A DNA stretch of 64,000 bases from CBDFKQ01 sp965248855 (GCA_965248855.1 CBDFKQ010000012.1:1-64000); one strand, 5' to 3'; numbered from the stretch's first letter, positions 46,169 to 54,914 are shown. Notes: a model not told the origin generated them from the letters alone. Made by a program: numbers and translations.

Positions 46169-46239
46169 TACGAATTATTTCGTATCAAATGTATTACGAA
46201 TTTTTTCGTAAGCAAAATATTGCTACGATTTTTTTCGTA
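46169..46239. promoter_or_regulatory. Triple BlaI-type operator
   Basis: Three copies of TACGA, a six-base AT spacer and TCGTA lie at 46169-46184, 46195-46210 and 46224-46239. Spacing between centres is 26 and 29 bases. They lie 25 to 95 bases upstream of the repressor ATG, the place expected for autoregulatory operators. Known BlaI/MecI operators contain TACA/TGTA half-sites, so TACGA is a related but distinct version. Confidence 0.85.
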
Positions 46240-46296
46240 GTTTATGATGAATGGCTATTATGCAGGATGAATTAAAATTGGAAAGTATAAAAATAA

Positions 46297-46325
46297 AAAA
46301 CCCTCTTAATAATTAAGAGGGTTTT
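46297..46325 (-). terminator. Intrinsic terminator of gatA
   Basis: Fourteen-base arms (AAAACCCTCTTAAT and its complement) are separated by one base, so the real loop includes part of the AT-rich arm ends. It lies about 20 bases past the gatA stop, with A/T tails on both sides. Confidence 0.8.
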
Positions 46326-46345
46326 AAAAGTTTAAAATCTTATTT

Positions 46346-47776
46346 CTAATTGTTTTTCTTTTCTATTAAAAGTTTTGAAAAAGCTAATAGTTTGGCCTCA
46401 TCAAAATGTTTTGCCATAATTTGAAGACCAATAGGCAAGCCTTCGGAACTTACTCCATTAGGAATCGAAATAGCAGGAATACCGGTAACATTTGCTTGTA
46501 CTGTATATAAATCTGCTAAAAACATTTCAACCGGATCTTCAGAGTGATCTCCAAATTTAAATGCAGTTGTGGGTGTTGTAGGTAAAATAATAAAATCATA
46601 TTTTGAAAAAATCTGATCGGTTTTATCTTTGATCATTCTCCTTACCTTTTGAGCTTGCGTATAATAAGCATCATAATAATCAGCGCTTAGTACAAATGTA
46701 CCAAGCATTATCCTGCGTTTAACCTCTTTTCCAAAGCCTTCAGTTCTGGTTTTTTTATACATTTTATCCAATGTATCACTTTCAGCACTTCTAAATCCAT
46801 ACTTAACACCATCATATCTTCCTAAATTTGAACTGGCTTCGGCTGTGGTAAGTATATAATAAGTAGGTAAAATATAATCAAGTAATGGCAAATCTACTTC
46901 TTCAACTAAATATCCTTCAGATTTTAGCCATTCAAGTGTAGTAATTGTTCTTTCTTTTATTTCTTTATTTAAGCCTTTACTTTCAATAGTTTCTCTTATA
47001 AAAGCAATTTTTGGTTTTTTCTCTTGAATCAGTAAATTAGAATAAGAGGGAACTGAACTTTGAGAAACTGTGCTGTCAAATTCATCACCTCCCGAAATTA
47101 TTTCCAAAATTAAAGCAACATCTTCAATATTTTTACCGAATACACCTATTGAATCAAAAGATGATGCATAAGCAACCAATCCATATCTTGAAATTCGAGA
47201 GTACGTTGGTTTAAGTCCGATAATTCCACAAAATGCTGCAGGTTGACGAACAGACCCACCCGTATCGGATCCTAAACTTGTCAAACACATATCAGCAGCG
47301 ACTGCTACTGCAGAACTTCCTGAAGAACCGCCCGGAACTCTACTTTCATCAATCGGATTTAATACTTTTCCAAAGGCAGAATTTTCGTTTGACGAACCCA
47401 TTGCAAATTCATCGCAGCTTAATCGTCCGATTATTATTGCATCTTCATTTAATAATTTTTGTACTGCTGTTGCACTGAATTGAGAAATAAAACCGTCAAG
47501 TATTTTGCTTGATGCTTGCAAGCCATGATCCTGATGAGCCAATACATCTTTCAAACCAATAACCATCCCTGCTAATTTGCCTGCATTTCTGTTTTTAATT
47601 TTTTTATCTATTTCTTCAGCTTTTTGTAAAGCTTCCTGTTCATAAACTTCTAAAAAAGCATTTAAATGACTTTTTTGTTTTATAGTGATAAGATAATTGC
47701 TTACAATTTCTTTGCACGAAATATTTCCATGAGAAATATCTGCTTTAATTTCCTGAAAAGAATGATAGGTTTTCAA
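46346..47776 (-). CDS. gatA: Asp-tRNA(Asn)/Glu-tRNA(Gln) amidotransferase subunit A
   Basis: GatA releases ammonia from glutamine for GatB to amidate mischarged tRNAs. The amidase triad is visible: Lys in VIGLKDVL, cis-Ser in SLGSDTGGSVRQPAAFCG, and the nucleophilic Ser in GGSSGSSAVAVA. The open frame extends to 47881, but the extra 35 residues are hydrophobic, lie in the terminator of the neighbouring gene and do not fit the family. The TTG at 47776 (MKTYHSFQEIKADI) matches the usual GatA beginning and is the chosen start. Length is then 476 residues, normal for GatA. gatB and gatC are not in the window. Confidence 0.92.
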   Translation of the reverse strand: MKTYHSFQEIKADISHGNISCKEIVSNYLITIKQKSHLNAFLEVYEQEALQKAEEIDKKIKNRNAGKLAGMVIGLKDVLAHQDHGLQASSKILDGFISQFSATAVQKLLNEDAIIIGRLSCDEFAMGSSNENSAFGKVLNPIDESRVPGGSSGSSAVAVAADMCLTSLGSDTGGSVRQPAAFCGIIGLKPTYSRISRYGLVAYASSFDSIGVFGKNIEDVALILEIISGGDEFDSTVSQSSVPSYSNLLIQEKKPKIAFIRETIESKGLNKEIKERTITTLEWLKSEGYLVEEVDLPLLDYILPTYYILTTAEASSNLGRYDGVKYGFRSAESDTLDKMYKKTRTEGFGKEVKRRIMLGTFVLSADYYDAYYTQAQKVRRMIKDKTDQIFSKYDFIILPTTPTTAFKFGDHSEDPVEMFLADLYTVQANVTGIPAISIPNGVSSEGLPIGLQIMAKHFDEAKLLAFSKLLIEKKNN

Positions 47777-47840
47777 TATTGTATAAAAAAAGTGAATTGT
47801 AAAAATAATGGAAAATGACAGAATCCTGCAACCTATAAAA

Positions 47841-47906
47841 ATAAAAAAGTTGAAAATTATTTTTATTAACCTTTTGGTCAATAAAAATAATTTTCAACTT
47901 TTTTAT
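47841..47906 (-). terminator. Very long intrinsic terminator behind tatA
   Basis: Thirty-one-base arms (47841-47871 and 47876-47906) match at 30 positions around a TTTT loop. A-rich and T-rich ends make it suitable in either direction. It lies 15 bases beyond the tatA stop and 65 bases upstream of the gatA start. Confidence 0.9.
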
Positions 47907-47920
47907 CCTTATTTATAAAA

Positions 47921-48142
47921 TTAATGTCTTGTAGTGTCTTTTACGCCATCTACTTCTTTTTCTATTTCTTCTCTTACATCTTTTGTAGCATCTTTAAACT
48001 CACGAATACCTTTTCCAAAACCTCTTGCTAATTCAGGAATTTTTTTTGCACCGAAGAAAATTAATATAACCAATACGATTAAAATTATTTCATTAGTACC
48101 AATCCCTCCTAAAAAGCCAAATATTACGCTTGTAGTTATCAT
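47921..48142 (-). CDS. tatA: Sec-independent protein translocase subunit TatA/E
   Basis: This 73-residue protein has one membrane helix (about 15-31, EIILIVLVILIFFG), the conserved FGAKKIPELARGFGKGIREF amphipathic helix and a charged tail. TatA forms the pore for folded, twin-Arg proteins. Several candidate substrates lie in this window (both DUF1501 proteins, possibly the GH63-like enzyme). tatC is not in the window. The gene is followed by a long terminator and is probably transcribed alone. Confidence 0.93.
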   Translation of the reverse strand: MITTSVIFGFLGGIGTNEIILIVLVILIFFGAKKIPELARGFGKGIREFKDATKDVREEIEKEVDGVKDTTRH

Positions 48143-48235
48143 AATTCTATTATTTATTACAAAGTTAAATTAAACATTTATATTTTAAAAGTAAAAATCC
48201 TTTTTTGATTTATATTGATCGAATTTTAATTTCAA

Positions 48236-48685
48236 TTAATATACGCTGATACTTTGTATTTTAGATTGCTCCCATTCCAAAAATTTTTTAATTTCTGATT
48301 CCATAGAATTAAAAATCCAAAAAACAATAGCAGCATCGTCACTAAAACCTAAAATAGGTAATATATCAGGAATAAAATCAATGGGAGATAAGAAATAAAT
48401 TAAACCTGCGATAATCAATACAACGGATTTCCAGGGAAATTTTTTATACTCTCCCGATTTATACGATTTAATTAAACGGGAAAATGTTCTTATTTTATTA
48501 ATGAAAGAGATATTACCCGGGGCAGAAGACACCTCTTTTCCTTTTTCATTTACATCCAAAAGTAAATTATTTAGTTTTAAGTTGTTTTTGCCGGAAGCAT
48601 AATTTTTAGCTCTCTCCTGCACTTCTTTAAAAAAACCTGAAACTAAAATTGCTTTAACCAGTTTATTAATTCTTGAATATCTCAT
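48236..48685 (-). CDS. DUF1232 (YkvA-like) membrane protein
   Basis: This 149-residue protein of unknown role has the DUF1232 core KSVVLIIAGLIYFLSPIDFIPDILPILGFSDDAAIV, here spanning about residues 86-120 and containing the signature DxIPD/GxxDD segments. The N-terminal 80 residues are basic and helical. It is common next to housekeeping genes in many bacteria. It is 93 bases upstream of tatA on the same strand, with no sign of a shared function. Confidence 0.85.
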   Translation of the reverse strand: MRYSRINKLVKAILVSGFFKEVQERAKNYASGKNNLKLNNLLLDVNEKGKEVSSAPGNISFINKIRTFSRLIKSYKSGEYKKFPWKSVVLIIAGLIYFLSPIDFIPDILPILGFSDDAAIVFWIFNSMESEIKKFLEWEQSKIQSISVY

Positions 48686-48937
48686 AAAATTAGTATTTTG
48701 AATTATTGTAAGATAAATATGTTACTGTTAAAAAATGATACCGCTATTCGGATGTAAAAAGCTTAAATTAATATATCATAGTTTACGTTAATAGCTAAAC
48801 GTTTATTATCCTAATAGAATTCATAAAATTAATTAATAAATATTTACTGTTTATCATATTTGTAGCACACGGTAAATTGGTAATTTATTACTTAAATTAG
48901 AAATTTAAAAAAATTATTAAATTAAACTTAACTAAAA

Positions 48938-49360
48938 ATGCTATCCCAACTTGTTTACGTGAGTAATAGAATGCCAAACTGTACTGATGAAGAAATAAAA
49001 AAAATACTTGCTTCATGCGAAAAAAATAATCCCCCATTAAATATTACCGGTGTATTGATTTACTCTGATTTAAAATTTATACAATTAGTTGAAGGTGAAT
49101 CGACCACACTAACACTTCTTTACGATAAAATTAAGTTAGATAAACGACATGAAAAAGTATTTATGTTGTCGTATGGACCTATTAAAGAAAAGTCATTCCC
49201 GAGTTGGCATATGGGATCGCGCAAAATATCCGGGAGTGAAATAGATTTTCAAACTAAAATTAGTGGTGAAGACAAAAAAATATTTAATAACCTCTTGGAA
49301 GGTAAAGAAGAGTCGGGTATGAAAATTTTAGAATTATTGAAGAAGTTCTTCATAAAATAG
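48938..49360 (+). CDS. BLUF-domain blue-light sensor protein
   Basis: This 140-residue stand-alone FAD-binding BLUF protein has the photochemical residues at the spacing of PixD and AppA: Y7, N31, Q49, W90 and M92 (in LVYVSNR, NNPPLNITGVLIY, FIQLVEG and FPSWHMG). The C-terminal 40 residues form helices. No effector domain is attached, so the protein must act through a partner. Neighbouring genes (DUF1232, feoAB) offer no obvious partner. It probably has its own promoter in the 250-base gap upstream. Confidence 0.92.
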   Translation: MLSQLVYVSNRMPNCTDEEIKKILASCEKNNPPLNITGVLIYSDLKFIQLVEGESTTLTLLYDKIKLDKRHEKVFMLSYGPIKEKSFPSWHMGSRKISGSEIDFQTKISGEDKKIFNNLLEGKEESGMKILELLKKFFIK

Positions 49361-49805
49361 TTTTAATTTTCTTTTATATTCTCCCTAATGAATGTGTAAA
49401 ACTGCTTTAAATTTAAAAACCATAGTATTCAATTTTTCATTTCAGTAAAAGAGGTCAAATTTAATAAATGCTGATTAGTATTGATAATCATTTAATTATA
49501 TCTGACCATTGGTTTCTCCACAATTGTTCAAATATTTATTATCTGTAATCCAGAGCATCTTAAACTGATATCTTGGTTAAAAAGCTTGTAATCTTAATAC
49601 GTTTATATTTCATTTTCTTTTATAAGTTAAATCTAAGAATGTCTTTTATTTTTAGATTTAACTTAGTAATCATTTAATTGCTTTTGAAACTTTAAAGCGA
49701 GTATTTATATTTTAATAATAGCTTGTTTAAAATAAGTCTAAATAAAGATAAAACTAAAATAGATTTATATATTTTTGCAAAAGTAAAAATGAAGTTATAA
49801 TAAAG
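49361..49805. other. Intergenic stretch upstream of feoAB
   Basis: This 445-base AT-rich stretch contains the inverted repeat at 49624-49664 and should contain the feoAB promoter. TATTTTTG near 49775 resembles a -7 box. No RNA gene was recognised. Confidence 0.5.
49624..49664. promoter_or_regulatory. Thirteen-base inverted repeat upstream of feoAB
   Basis: AAGTTAAATCTAA (49624-49636) is perfectly repeated in inverse at 49652-49664 with 15 bases between. It lies about 140 bases before feoA. It could be an operator or a hairpin; no T run follows, so it is a poor terminator. Confidence 0.45.
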
Positions 49806-50069
49806 ATGGCAAAGTTGTTTTCCTGGAGGAAAAAAAAAATAAATAATAACAATAAAAGTGTAGCAGATTTAAGACTTGGTGAAAAAGCTATTATTACTCA
49901 TTTTGAAGATGAAATAATGTCTTTAAAATTATTAGAAATGGGTTGCGTACCGGGTTCTGAAATTCAATTAAAATATGTTGCACCGCTTGGTGACCCGATC
50001 TGCATTTTAGTAGCAGGTTATAATTTAACCTTAAGGCTCGACGAAGCATCTACTATTTTAATTCAGTAA
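49806..50069 (+). CDS. feoA: Ferrous iron transport protein FeoA
   Basis: This 87-residue cytosolic SH3-like protein is the partner of FeoB. A basic N-terminal extension (FSWRKKKINNNNK) precedes the core ADLRLGEKAIITHF, LLEMGCVPGSEIQL and the closing GYNLTLRLDEASTILI. It lies 22 bases before feoB on the same strand, so the two form an operon for Fe(II) uptake. Confidence 0.95.
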   Translation: MAKLFSWRKKKINNNNKSVADLRLGEKAIITHFEDEIMSLKLLEMGCVPGSEIQLKYVAPLGDPICILVAGYNLTLRLDEASTILIQ

Positions 50070-50091
50070 AAAAATTAATTTTGATTATCGG

Positions 50092-52224
50092 TTGAAAAAT
50101 ATCCCCGTCATCGCATTAGTTGGTAATCCAAATTCAGGTAAATCAACATTATTTAATCAGTTAACAGGTTTAAAACAAAAGACCGGTAACTTTCCCGGTG
50201 TTACTGTCGACAAAAGGACCGGCACATTAAAATTAAATGATTTTAATGTTGAAATTATGGACTTGCCGGGCACATACAGCCTTTATCCAAAATCATTAGA
50301 CGAAAAAATAGTTATAGATATTTTAGCCAACCCTGCTGATGATTATCATCCTGATTTGGTTGTTGTGGTGGTCGATGCATCAAATTTAAAGCGAAATCTA
50401 TTACTTTTTACCGAAATAAAAGATTTAGGATTACCGGTTGTATTAGCTGTTAATATGGTTGATGTTGCCAAGCAACATGGAATAAGTATTGATTTCCAAC
50501 AATTATCAAAAGAAATTAATACTCCTGTGGTTTCTATAAATGCCAGAAATGGAGATGGGATATCGCTATTAAAATTTCAAATCAATAAATTCTTTTTAGA
50601 AAAACAAGTAAAAAGTGATGACATAGGTTTTTTTGTTAAAACTTCAGAATCTCATGGTGACTTAATTAAAAAAATTAAAGAGCATTTCTATTTACAAAAT
50701 GATTACCTGGCATGGCAATATGCACAGCAAGGCGATAAATTTTATTTTTTATCAACTTCACAAAAAAATAATTTATCAGAATTAATTCAACAATCAGGCT
50801 TTCAGTCAAATGCTTTACAGGCAGGAGAAACCGTTGCCCGATATATGCTTATAGGAGGAATAATAGGAAAGATTCAAAAATTTTCTAAACCTGATTCGGA
50901 AATAAAAGACAACCTCACCCAACAAATCGATAAAATTCTTTTGCATAGAGTGTGGGGCTATGTAGCCTTCATGGTTGTTCTGTTTTTAATTTTTCAATCA
51001 ATATTTTCTTTTGCTCAAATTCCAATGGATTTGATAGATTCCGGCGTTGCCAACCTGAGTGATTTCTTAAAATCTGTTTTACCCAAAAGTCCTTTAGTAA
51101 ATTTATTAACTGATGGTATAATTGCAGGCATTGGCGGAGTAGTTGTCTTTATTCCACAAATAGCTATTTTATTTGCTTTTATTTCAATTCTTGAAGAATC
51201 AGGTTATATGTCGAGAGTGATGTTTATCATGGATAAATTAATGCGAAAATTTGGTCTTAACGGTAAAAGTGTTGTGCCATTAATATCAGGTGTAGCATGT
51301 GCGGTGCCGGCAATAATGGCTACCAGAAGCATAGATAATTTTAAAGAAAGGTTGATCACTATTTTTGTTACTCCTTTAATGAGCTGCTCGGCAAGGATAC
51401 CTGTTTATACTATTTTAATTGCATTGGTTGTTCCTGAAAAATCTATTTGGGGTATTTTTAATTTACAGGGTTTGGTTTTGATGGCTTTATATTTAATCGG
51501 ATTTATTGCTGCTATATTTTCTGCATGGATATTAAAGATTGTATTAAAAACAAAAGAAAAAAGTTATTTTATAATGGAGTTGCCAACATATAAAATGCCG
51601 AAATGGAAAAATGTGGGATATACAATTGTAGAAAAAGTAAGGGCATTTGTGTTTGAAGCAGGTAAGGTTATTGTTGCTGTTTCGATAGTTTTATGGGTAT
51701 TAGCATCGTATGGACCCGGTAATGAAATGAAAAAAGCTGAAGAAATTGCAATTTCGGAATCAAAACAAATAAAACTTTCGGAAATACAATTAGAAAACCA
51801 TATAGCATCGAAAAAACTTGAAGCTTCATATGCAGGTCATTTTGGTAAATTTATTGAGCCCGGCATAAAACCTTTGGGTTATGATTGGAAAATAGGCATT
51901 GCTTTAATTACATCTTTTGCCGCCCGCGAAGTTTTTGTCGGAACCGTATCCACTATATATAGTTTAGGGCAAAGTAATGAAGCGAGTGATACTCTTAAAC
52001 ACCGAATGAAAGCCGAAATAAATCCTGAAACAGGTAAGAGAATGTATACTCCTGCACTGGCTTTTTCCTTATTAATTTTTTATGCCTTTGCAATGCAATG
52101 CTTTAGCACTTTGGCAACTGTGTATAGAGAAACAAAAAAAATAAAATACCCTGTTATCCAATTTTTTTATATGACAGGATTGGCCTACATATCGGCTTTT
52201 ATCGTTTATCAATTGATGAAATAG
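50092..52224 (+). CDS. feoB: Ferrous iron transporter FeoB
   Basis: This 710-residue inner-membrane Fe(II) transporter has an N-terminal G domain. The motifs are G1 GNPNSGKST, G2 FPGVTVDKRTG, G3 DLPGTYS, G4 NMVD and G5-like INARNGDG. A helical linker follows, then about eight to ten membrane helices with the two gate regions (YMSRVMFIMDKL with ISGVACAVPAIMATR, and the second near AAREVFVGTVSTIYSL). The start is TTG (KNIPVIALVGNP), since no in-frame ATG fits. It is the second gene of the feoAB operon. No FeoC is seen. Confidence 0.96.
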   Translation: MKNIPVIALVGNPNSGKSTLFNQLTGLKQKTGNFPGVTVDKRTGTLKLNDFNVEIMDLPGTYSLYPKSLDEKIVIDILANPADDYHPDLVVVVVDASNLKRNLLLFTEIKDLGLPVVLAVNMVDVAKQHGISIDFQQLSKEINTPVVSINARNGDGISLLKFQINKFFLEKQVKSDDIGFFVKTSESHGDLIKKIKEHFYLQNDYLAWQYAQQGDKFYFLSTSQKNNLSELIQQSGFQSNALQAGETVARYMLIGGIIGKIQKFSKPDSEIKDNLTQQIDKILLHRVWGYVAFMVVLFLIFQSIFSFAQIPMDLIDSGVANLSDFLKSVLPKSPLVNLLTDGIIAGIGGVVVFIPQIAILFAFISILEESGYMSRVMFIMDKLMRKFGLNGKSVVPLISGVACAVPAIMATRSIDNFKERLITIFVTPLMSCSARIPVYTILIALVVPEKSIWGIFNLQGLVLMALYLIGFIAAIFSAWILKIVLKTKEKSYFIMELPTYKMPKWKNVGYTIVEKVRAFVFEAGKVIVAVSIVLWVLASYGPGNEMKKAEEIAISESKQIKLSEIQLENHIASKKLEASYAGHFGKFIEPGIKPLGYDWKIGIALITSFAAREVFVGTVSTIYSLGQSNEASDTLKHRMKAEINPETGKRMYTPALAFSLLIFYAFAMQCFSTLATVYRETKKIKYPVIQFFYMTGLAYISAFIVYQLMK

Positions 52225-52376
52225 AATGTATGGGTTGTAATAAAGGTATGTCAGAAATATTATATTTTAAATTAAAATTAAATAAAATCCATTCGAAAAT
52301 TTAATTTAGAATGACTAAAAAATATATTTAATGCTCAAAATAAGTGATAATAAAAATGAAGTATCATAAAAAACAA

Positions 52377-52405
52377 AAAGGCTCAAGTTTAAATGAGCCT
52401 TTCCG
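52377..52405 (-). terminator. Intrinsic terminator of the response regulator gene
   Basis: AAAGGCTCA and its complement flank an eight-base loop, followed by a T run on the minus strand. It lies 25 bases past the gene end. Confidence 0.8.
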
Positions 52406-52428
52406 TTTTAAAATATTTTAAATCAAAA

Positions 52429-52851
52429 TTAATTTTCTTCTTCAGGCTTAGCCATTTTATTATTTAAAAAATCAAGAATAACATCATTCAATTCAGTAAA
52501 AGCATTTTCATCTTTTATTATATAATCCCTTACTCCGTGGTTAATTAATTCCAATACAATTTTACCATTTTCCTGACCTGTCAGCATAATTATCTTTGGA
52601 AAATAACCTAGAGTCTGAACGGCTTTTACTACATCCATTCCATTTAAACGCCCACCTGATTGCTGTAAATCAAAATCAAGAATAATAATTTCAGGGTCAA
52701 TACCCATGTTATTAACACATGCTTCACCGGAGTCAAAAGTATATATTTCCAATACTTCATTTCTGGAAAGATGTTTTTTAAGCATTTTAACAATTGCATC
52801 ATGGTCATCAACAATAAAAAGCTTTACTTTCTTTTGCAAATCCTGGCTCAT
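52429..52851 (-). CDS. Single-domain response regulator
   Basis: This 140-residue CheY-like receiver has no output domain. The acidic pocket is D15/D16 (FIVDDHD), the phospho-acceptor is D59 in IIILDFDLQ, the switch Thr is in IIMLTGQE, and the conserved Lys is in YIIKDE. The tail is short and acidic. No histidine kinase is nearby, so it is an orphan receiver that probably acts by protein contact or in a phosphorelay. It lies about 140 bases downstream of hslV on the same strand. Confidence 0.92.
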   Translation of the reverse strand: MSQDLQKKVKLFIVDDHDAIVKMLKKHLSRNEVLEIYTFDSGEACVNNMGIDPEIIILDFDLQQSGGRLNGMDVVKAVQTLGYFPKIIMLTGQENGKIVLELINHGVRDYIIKDENAFTELNDVILDFLNNKMAKPEEEN

Positions 52852-52987
52852 TATTAAATTTATATTAATTGTTTTTACGATTATTAATCAAACCTCAAAT
52901 TTCTTTAAAGTCATTCGATTGTAAAAATACAATTAATTCCTAAGATTTCTTTTTATATGAATCAATTAAAAGAAATATTTTTTATTT

Positions 52988-53530
52988 TCAATTAACGGTT
53001 TCAACAATTAAATTATGGTTAGTGTAAATACATATATCTGCAGCAATATGTAAACTCTCTTCAACAATTTCTTTTGCGCTTAAGTGGGGAGCGTGTTTCA
53101 CCAAGGCCATTGCAGCAGATTGTGCATACATACTGCCTGATCCTATTGCTGCGATATGGTTATCCGGTTCTAAAACATCTCCGGTACCCGATATAATTAA
53201 AATTTCATCTTTGCTAGCAGCAATTAACATGGCTTCGAGATGTTTTAAATATCTATCTGTTCTCCACATCTTTGCAAGTTCTATTGCACCTCTTTTTAAA
53301 TTTCCGTTATAAGCGGTTAACTTTTCTTCAAATTTTTCTAAAAGCGAAAATGCATCGGCAGTCGAACCTGCAAAACCGGTAATTACTTTTCCATCCAATA
53401 GTTTTCTTATTTTTTTTACATTCGTCTTTGCAATTGTATTTCCCATTGTTGCCTGGCCGTCAGCTCCAATAGCAACTTCATTATTATGTAAAACCGCGAG
53501 AACAGTAGTTGATTTTATTTCGACTTTCAT
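52988..53530 (-). CDS. hslV: ATP-dependent protease proteolytic subunit HslV
   Basis: HslV is the proteasome-like peptidase that works with the HslU ATPase. The 180-residue frame starts MKVEIKST, and the mature N-terminal nucleophile is expected to be T8, so a seven-residue propeptide must be removed. Core motifs are TTVLAVLHNNEVAIGADGQAT, the Lys in KKIRKLLDGKVITGFAGSTADAF, WRTDRYLKHLEAMLI and IGSGSMYAQSAAMALV. hslU is not in the window, although the two are often adjacent in other bacteria. Confidence 0.95.
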   Translation of the reverse strand: MKVEIKSTTVLAVLHNNEVAIGADGQATMGNTIAKTNVKKIRKLLDGKVITGFAGSTADAFSLLEKFEEKLTAYNGNLKRGAIELAKMWRTDRYLKHLEAMLIAASKDEILIISGTGDVLEPDNHIAAIGSGSMYAQSAAMALVKHAPHLSAKEIVEESLHIAADICIYTNHNLIVETVN

Positions 53531-53720
53531 GAAAATTAAAAAATTATAAATATATTGGATCTTTAATTAACAAAAGTATCATGTATTTGTAAATAACAAT
53601 ATTTGTAAAAAATAATTGTTATTAGTTTTTACAAATATTACGAATAAATTTGCATAATTAAACTTAAATCTTTATTTTAAACACCGCAACACGTTAACCA
53701 TTAAAACCTAATACTAAATC

Positions 53721-54161
53721 ATGGAACAATCGATTGACAAATATTATCAAATGATAGAAAATTGTATCACGCAACTTGGTGTTGATGCGGTTTTATGCCG
53801 TACTGAAAAACCCGGACAATGGGATTTGCGTAAAGGTTCGGCAAGTGTATGGATAGATGTATGGGAGCAGGAATATGATGGCCAACCATCAGGTTATTTC
53901 CAGGCTATGGCACCTGTAGTGGATGTACCCACCAATAATAAAGAAAATTTTTATAAAGAAATTTTAGAAATTAACCATAAATTATATGGTGTTGGTATGA
54001 CCTTGTTTGAAAATTGGGTTTATATAAAAACACTTCGCGAACTTGAAGGCCTTAATGAAAGTGAAGCCTTGGCGATGATTAACAGAATAGGCAATTATGC
54101 TGATGATTATGATGATATGCTTCGTACCAAGTACCATGCAAGCAGCGTAGGTGGAAGTTAA
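53721..54161 (+). CDS. YbjN-like protein
   Basis: This 146-residue acidic soluble protein resembles the YbjN family (type III secretion chaperone-like fold). The segments SASVWIDVWEQEYDGQPSGYF, KENFYKEILEINHKLYGVGM and VYIKTLRELEGLNESEAL fit that family. No catalytic residues are seen. It ends at a strong terminator and is convergent with the SGNH hydrolase gene. Function unknown. Confidence 0.7.
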   Translation: MEQSIDKYYQMIENCITQLGVDAVLCRTEKPGQWDLRKGSASVWIDVWEQEYDGQPSGYFQAMAPVVDVPTNNKENFYKEILEINHKLYGVGMTLFENWVYIKTLRELEGLNESEALAMINRIGNYADDYDDMLRTKYHASSVGGS

Positions 54162-54180
54162 TGTATGATAAATCCATAAT

Positions 54181-54212
54181 AAAAAAACCTAAAGTTTTCT
54201 TTGGGTTTTTTT
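54181..54212. terminator. Bidirectional intrinsic terminator
   Basis: AAAAAAACCTAAAG (54181-54194) pairs with CTTTGGGTTTTTTT (54199-54212) through one G-U pair, around a four-T loop. It serves the YbjN-like gene and the convergent SGNH hydrolase gene. Confidence 0.85.
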
Positions 54213-54224
54213 ATTATTACCGGC

Positions 54225-54914
54225 TTAAAAAATTATTGCTTTTATATTTTCAAAAACTTTTTCTGCCCATGCTTTATACATTTTCCCCGAAAAGTGTAGT
54301 TGATCGGCTGCAATCAATCCCGGATTATTTAGCGCTTTCCGCGAAACAGGTGTGATATCAATAAAATTAATTTTATATTTTTTACATTCCTGCCTTGCCA
54401 TTTCATTAAATATATCTATTTCGCCGGCAATCTTTTTCGTATTACTGTTGGACGCAAAGGGCGTTACACCCCAATCGGGAATAGAGAGCATAAATACATG
54501 TTCCGGATTGTTATTTGCAAACCGAATGGATATTTCTAAAAGTTTTTCTAATTCATTTTTGTATTCTTCAACTTTTCGTCCTCTATACTGATTGTTTACG
54601 CCAATCGCCAATGATACCAAATCATATTTATTAGTATTATTCAATACTTTAATTGCTTTGATCAGTTCATCTGTTGTCCAACCTGTTTTTGCAATAATAT
54701 CAGGATAAGAAAAAAATTTATTTTCCTTTCTTAATAAATCAACTAAATAATAACTCCATCTTTCTTTTTCTTCAATGCTTTCTCCTATTGTGTAAGAATC
54801 TCCAAGAGCAAGATATTTAAGTTCTTTATTATTTTTTTGTTTTTCAAAATCTTCCGGCAAGAAGGACATAATTAAAAATGATAATAATATTAAAATTTTA
54901 TTTTTTATTTTCAT
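54225..54914 (-). CDS. SGNH/GDSL-family esterase or lipase
   Basis: This 229-residue exported hydrolase has an N-terminal hydrophobic signal (ILILLSFLIMSFLP). The four SGNH blocks are visible: the Ser in LALGDSYTIGE, the Gly near AKTGWTTDEL, the Asn in AIGVNNQYRG, and the Asp/His in ADQLHFSG. Members remove acetyl or acyl groups from lipids, peptidoglycan or polysaccharides. The substrate cannot be read here. It is convergent with the YbjN-like gene, with 273 bases separating it from folD. Confidence 0.88.
   Translation of the reverse strand: MKIKNKILILLSFLIMSFLPEDFEKQKNNKELKYLALGDSYTIGESIEEKERWSYYLVDLLRKENKFFSYPDIIAKTGWTTDELIKAIKVLNNTNKYDLVSLAIGVNNQYRGRKVEEYKNELEKLLEISIRFANNNPEHVFMLSIPDWGVTPFASNSNTKKIAGEIDIFNEMARQECKKYKINFIDITPVSRKALNNPGLIAADQLHFSGKMYKAWAEKVFENIKAIIF

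Noticed and set aside
47782..47881. Membrane-anchored GatA
   Set aside because: The hydrophobic N-terminal extension lies upstream of the likely TTG start and inside a terminator hairpin. GatA is a soluble enzyme.
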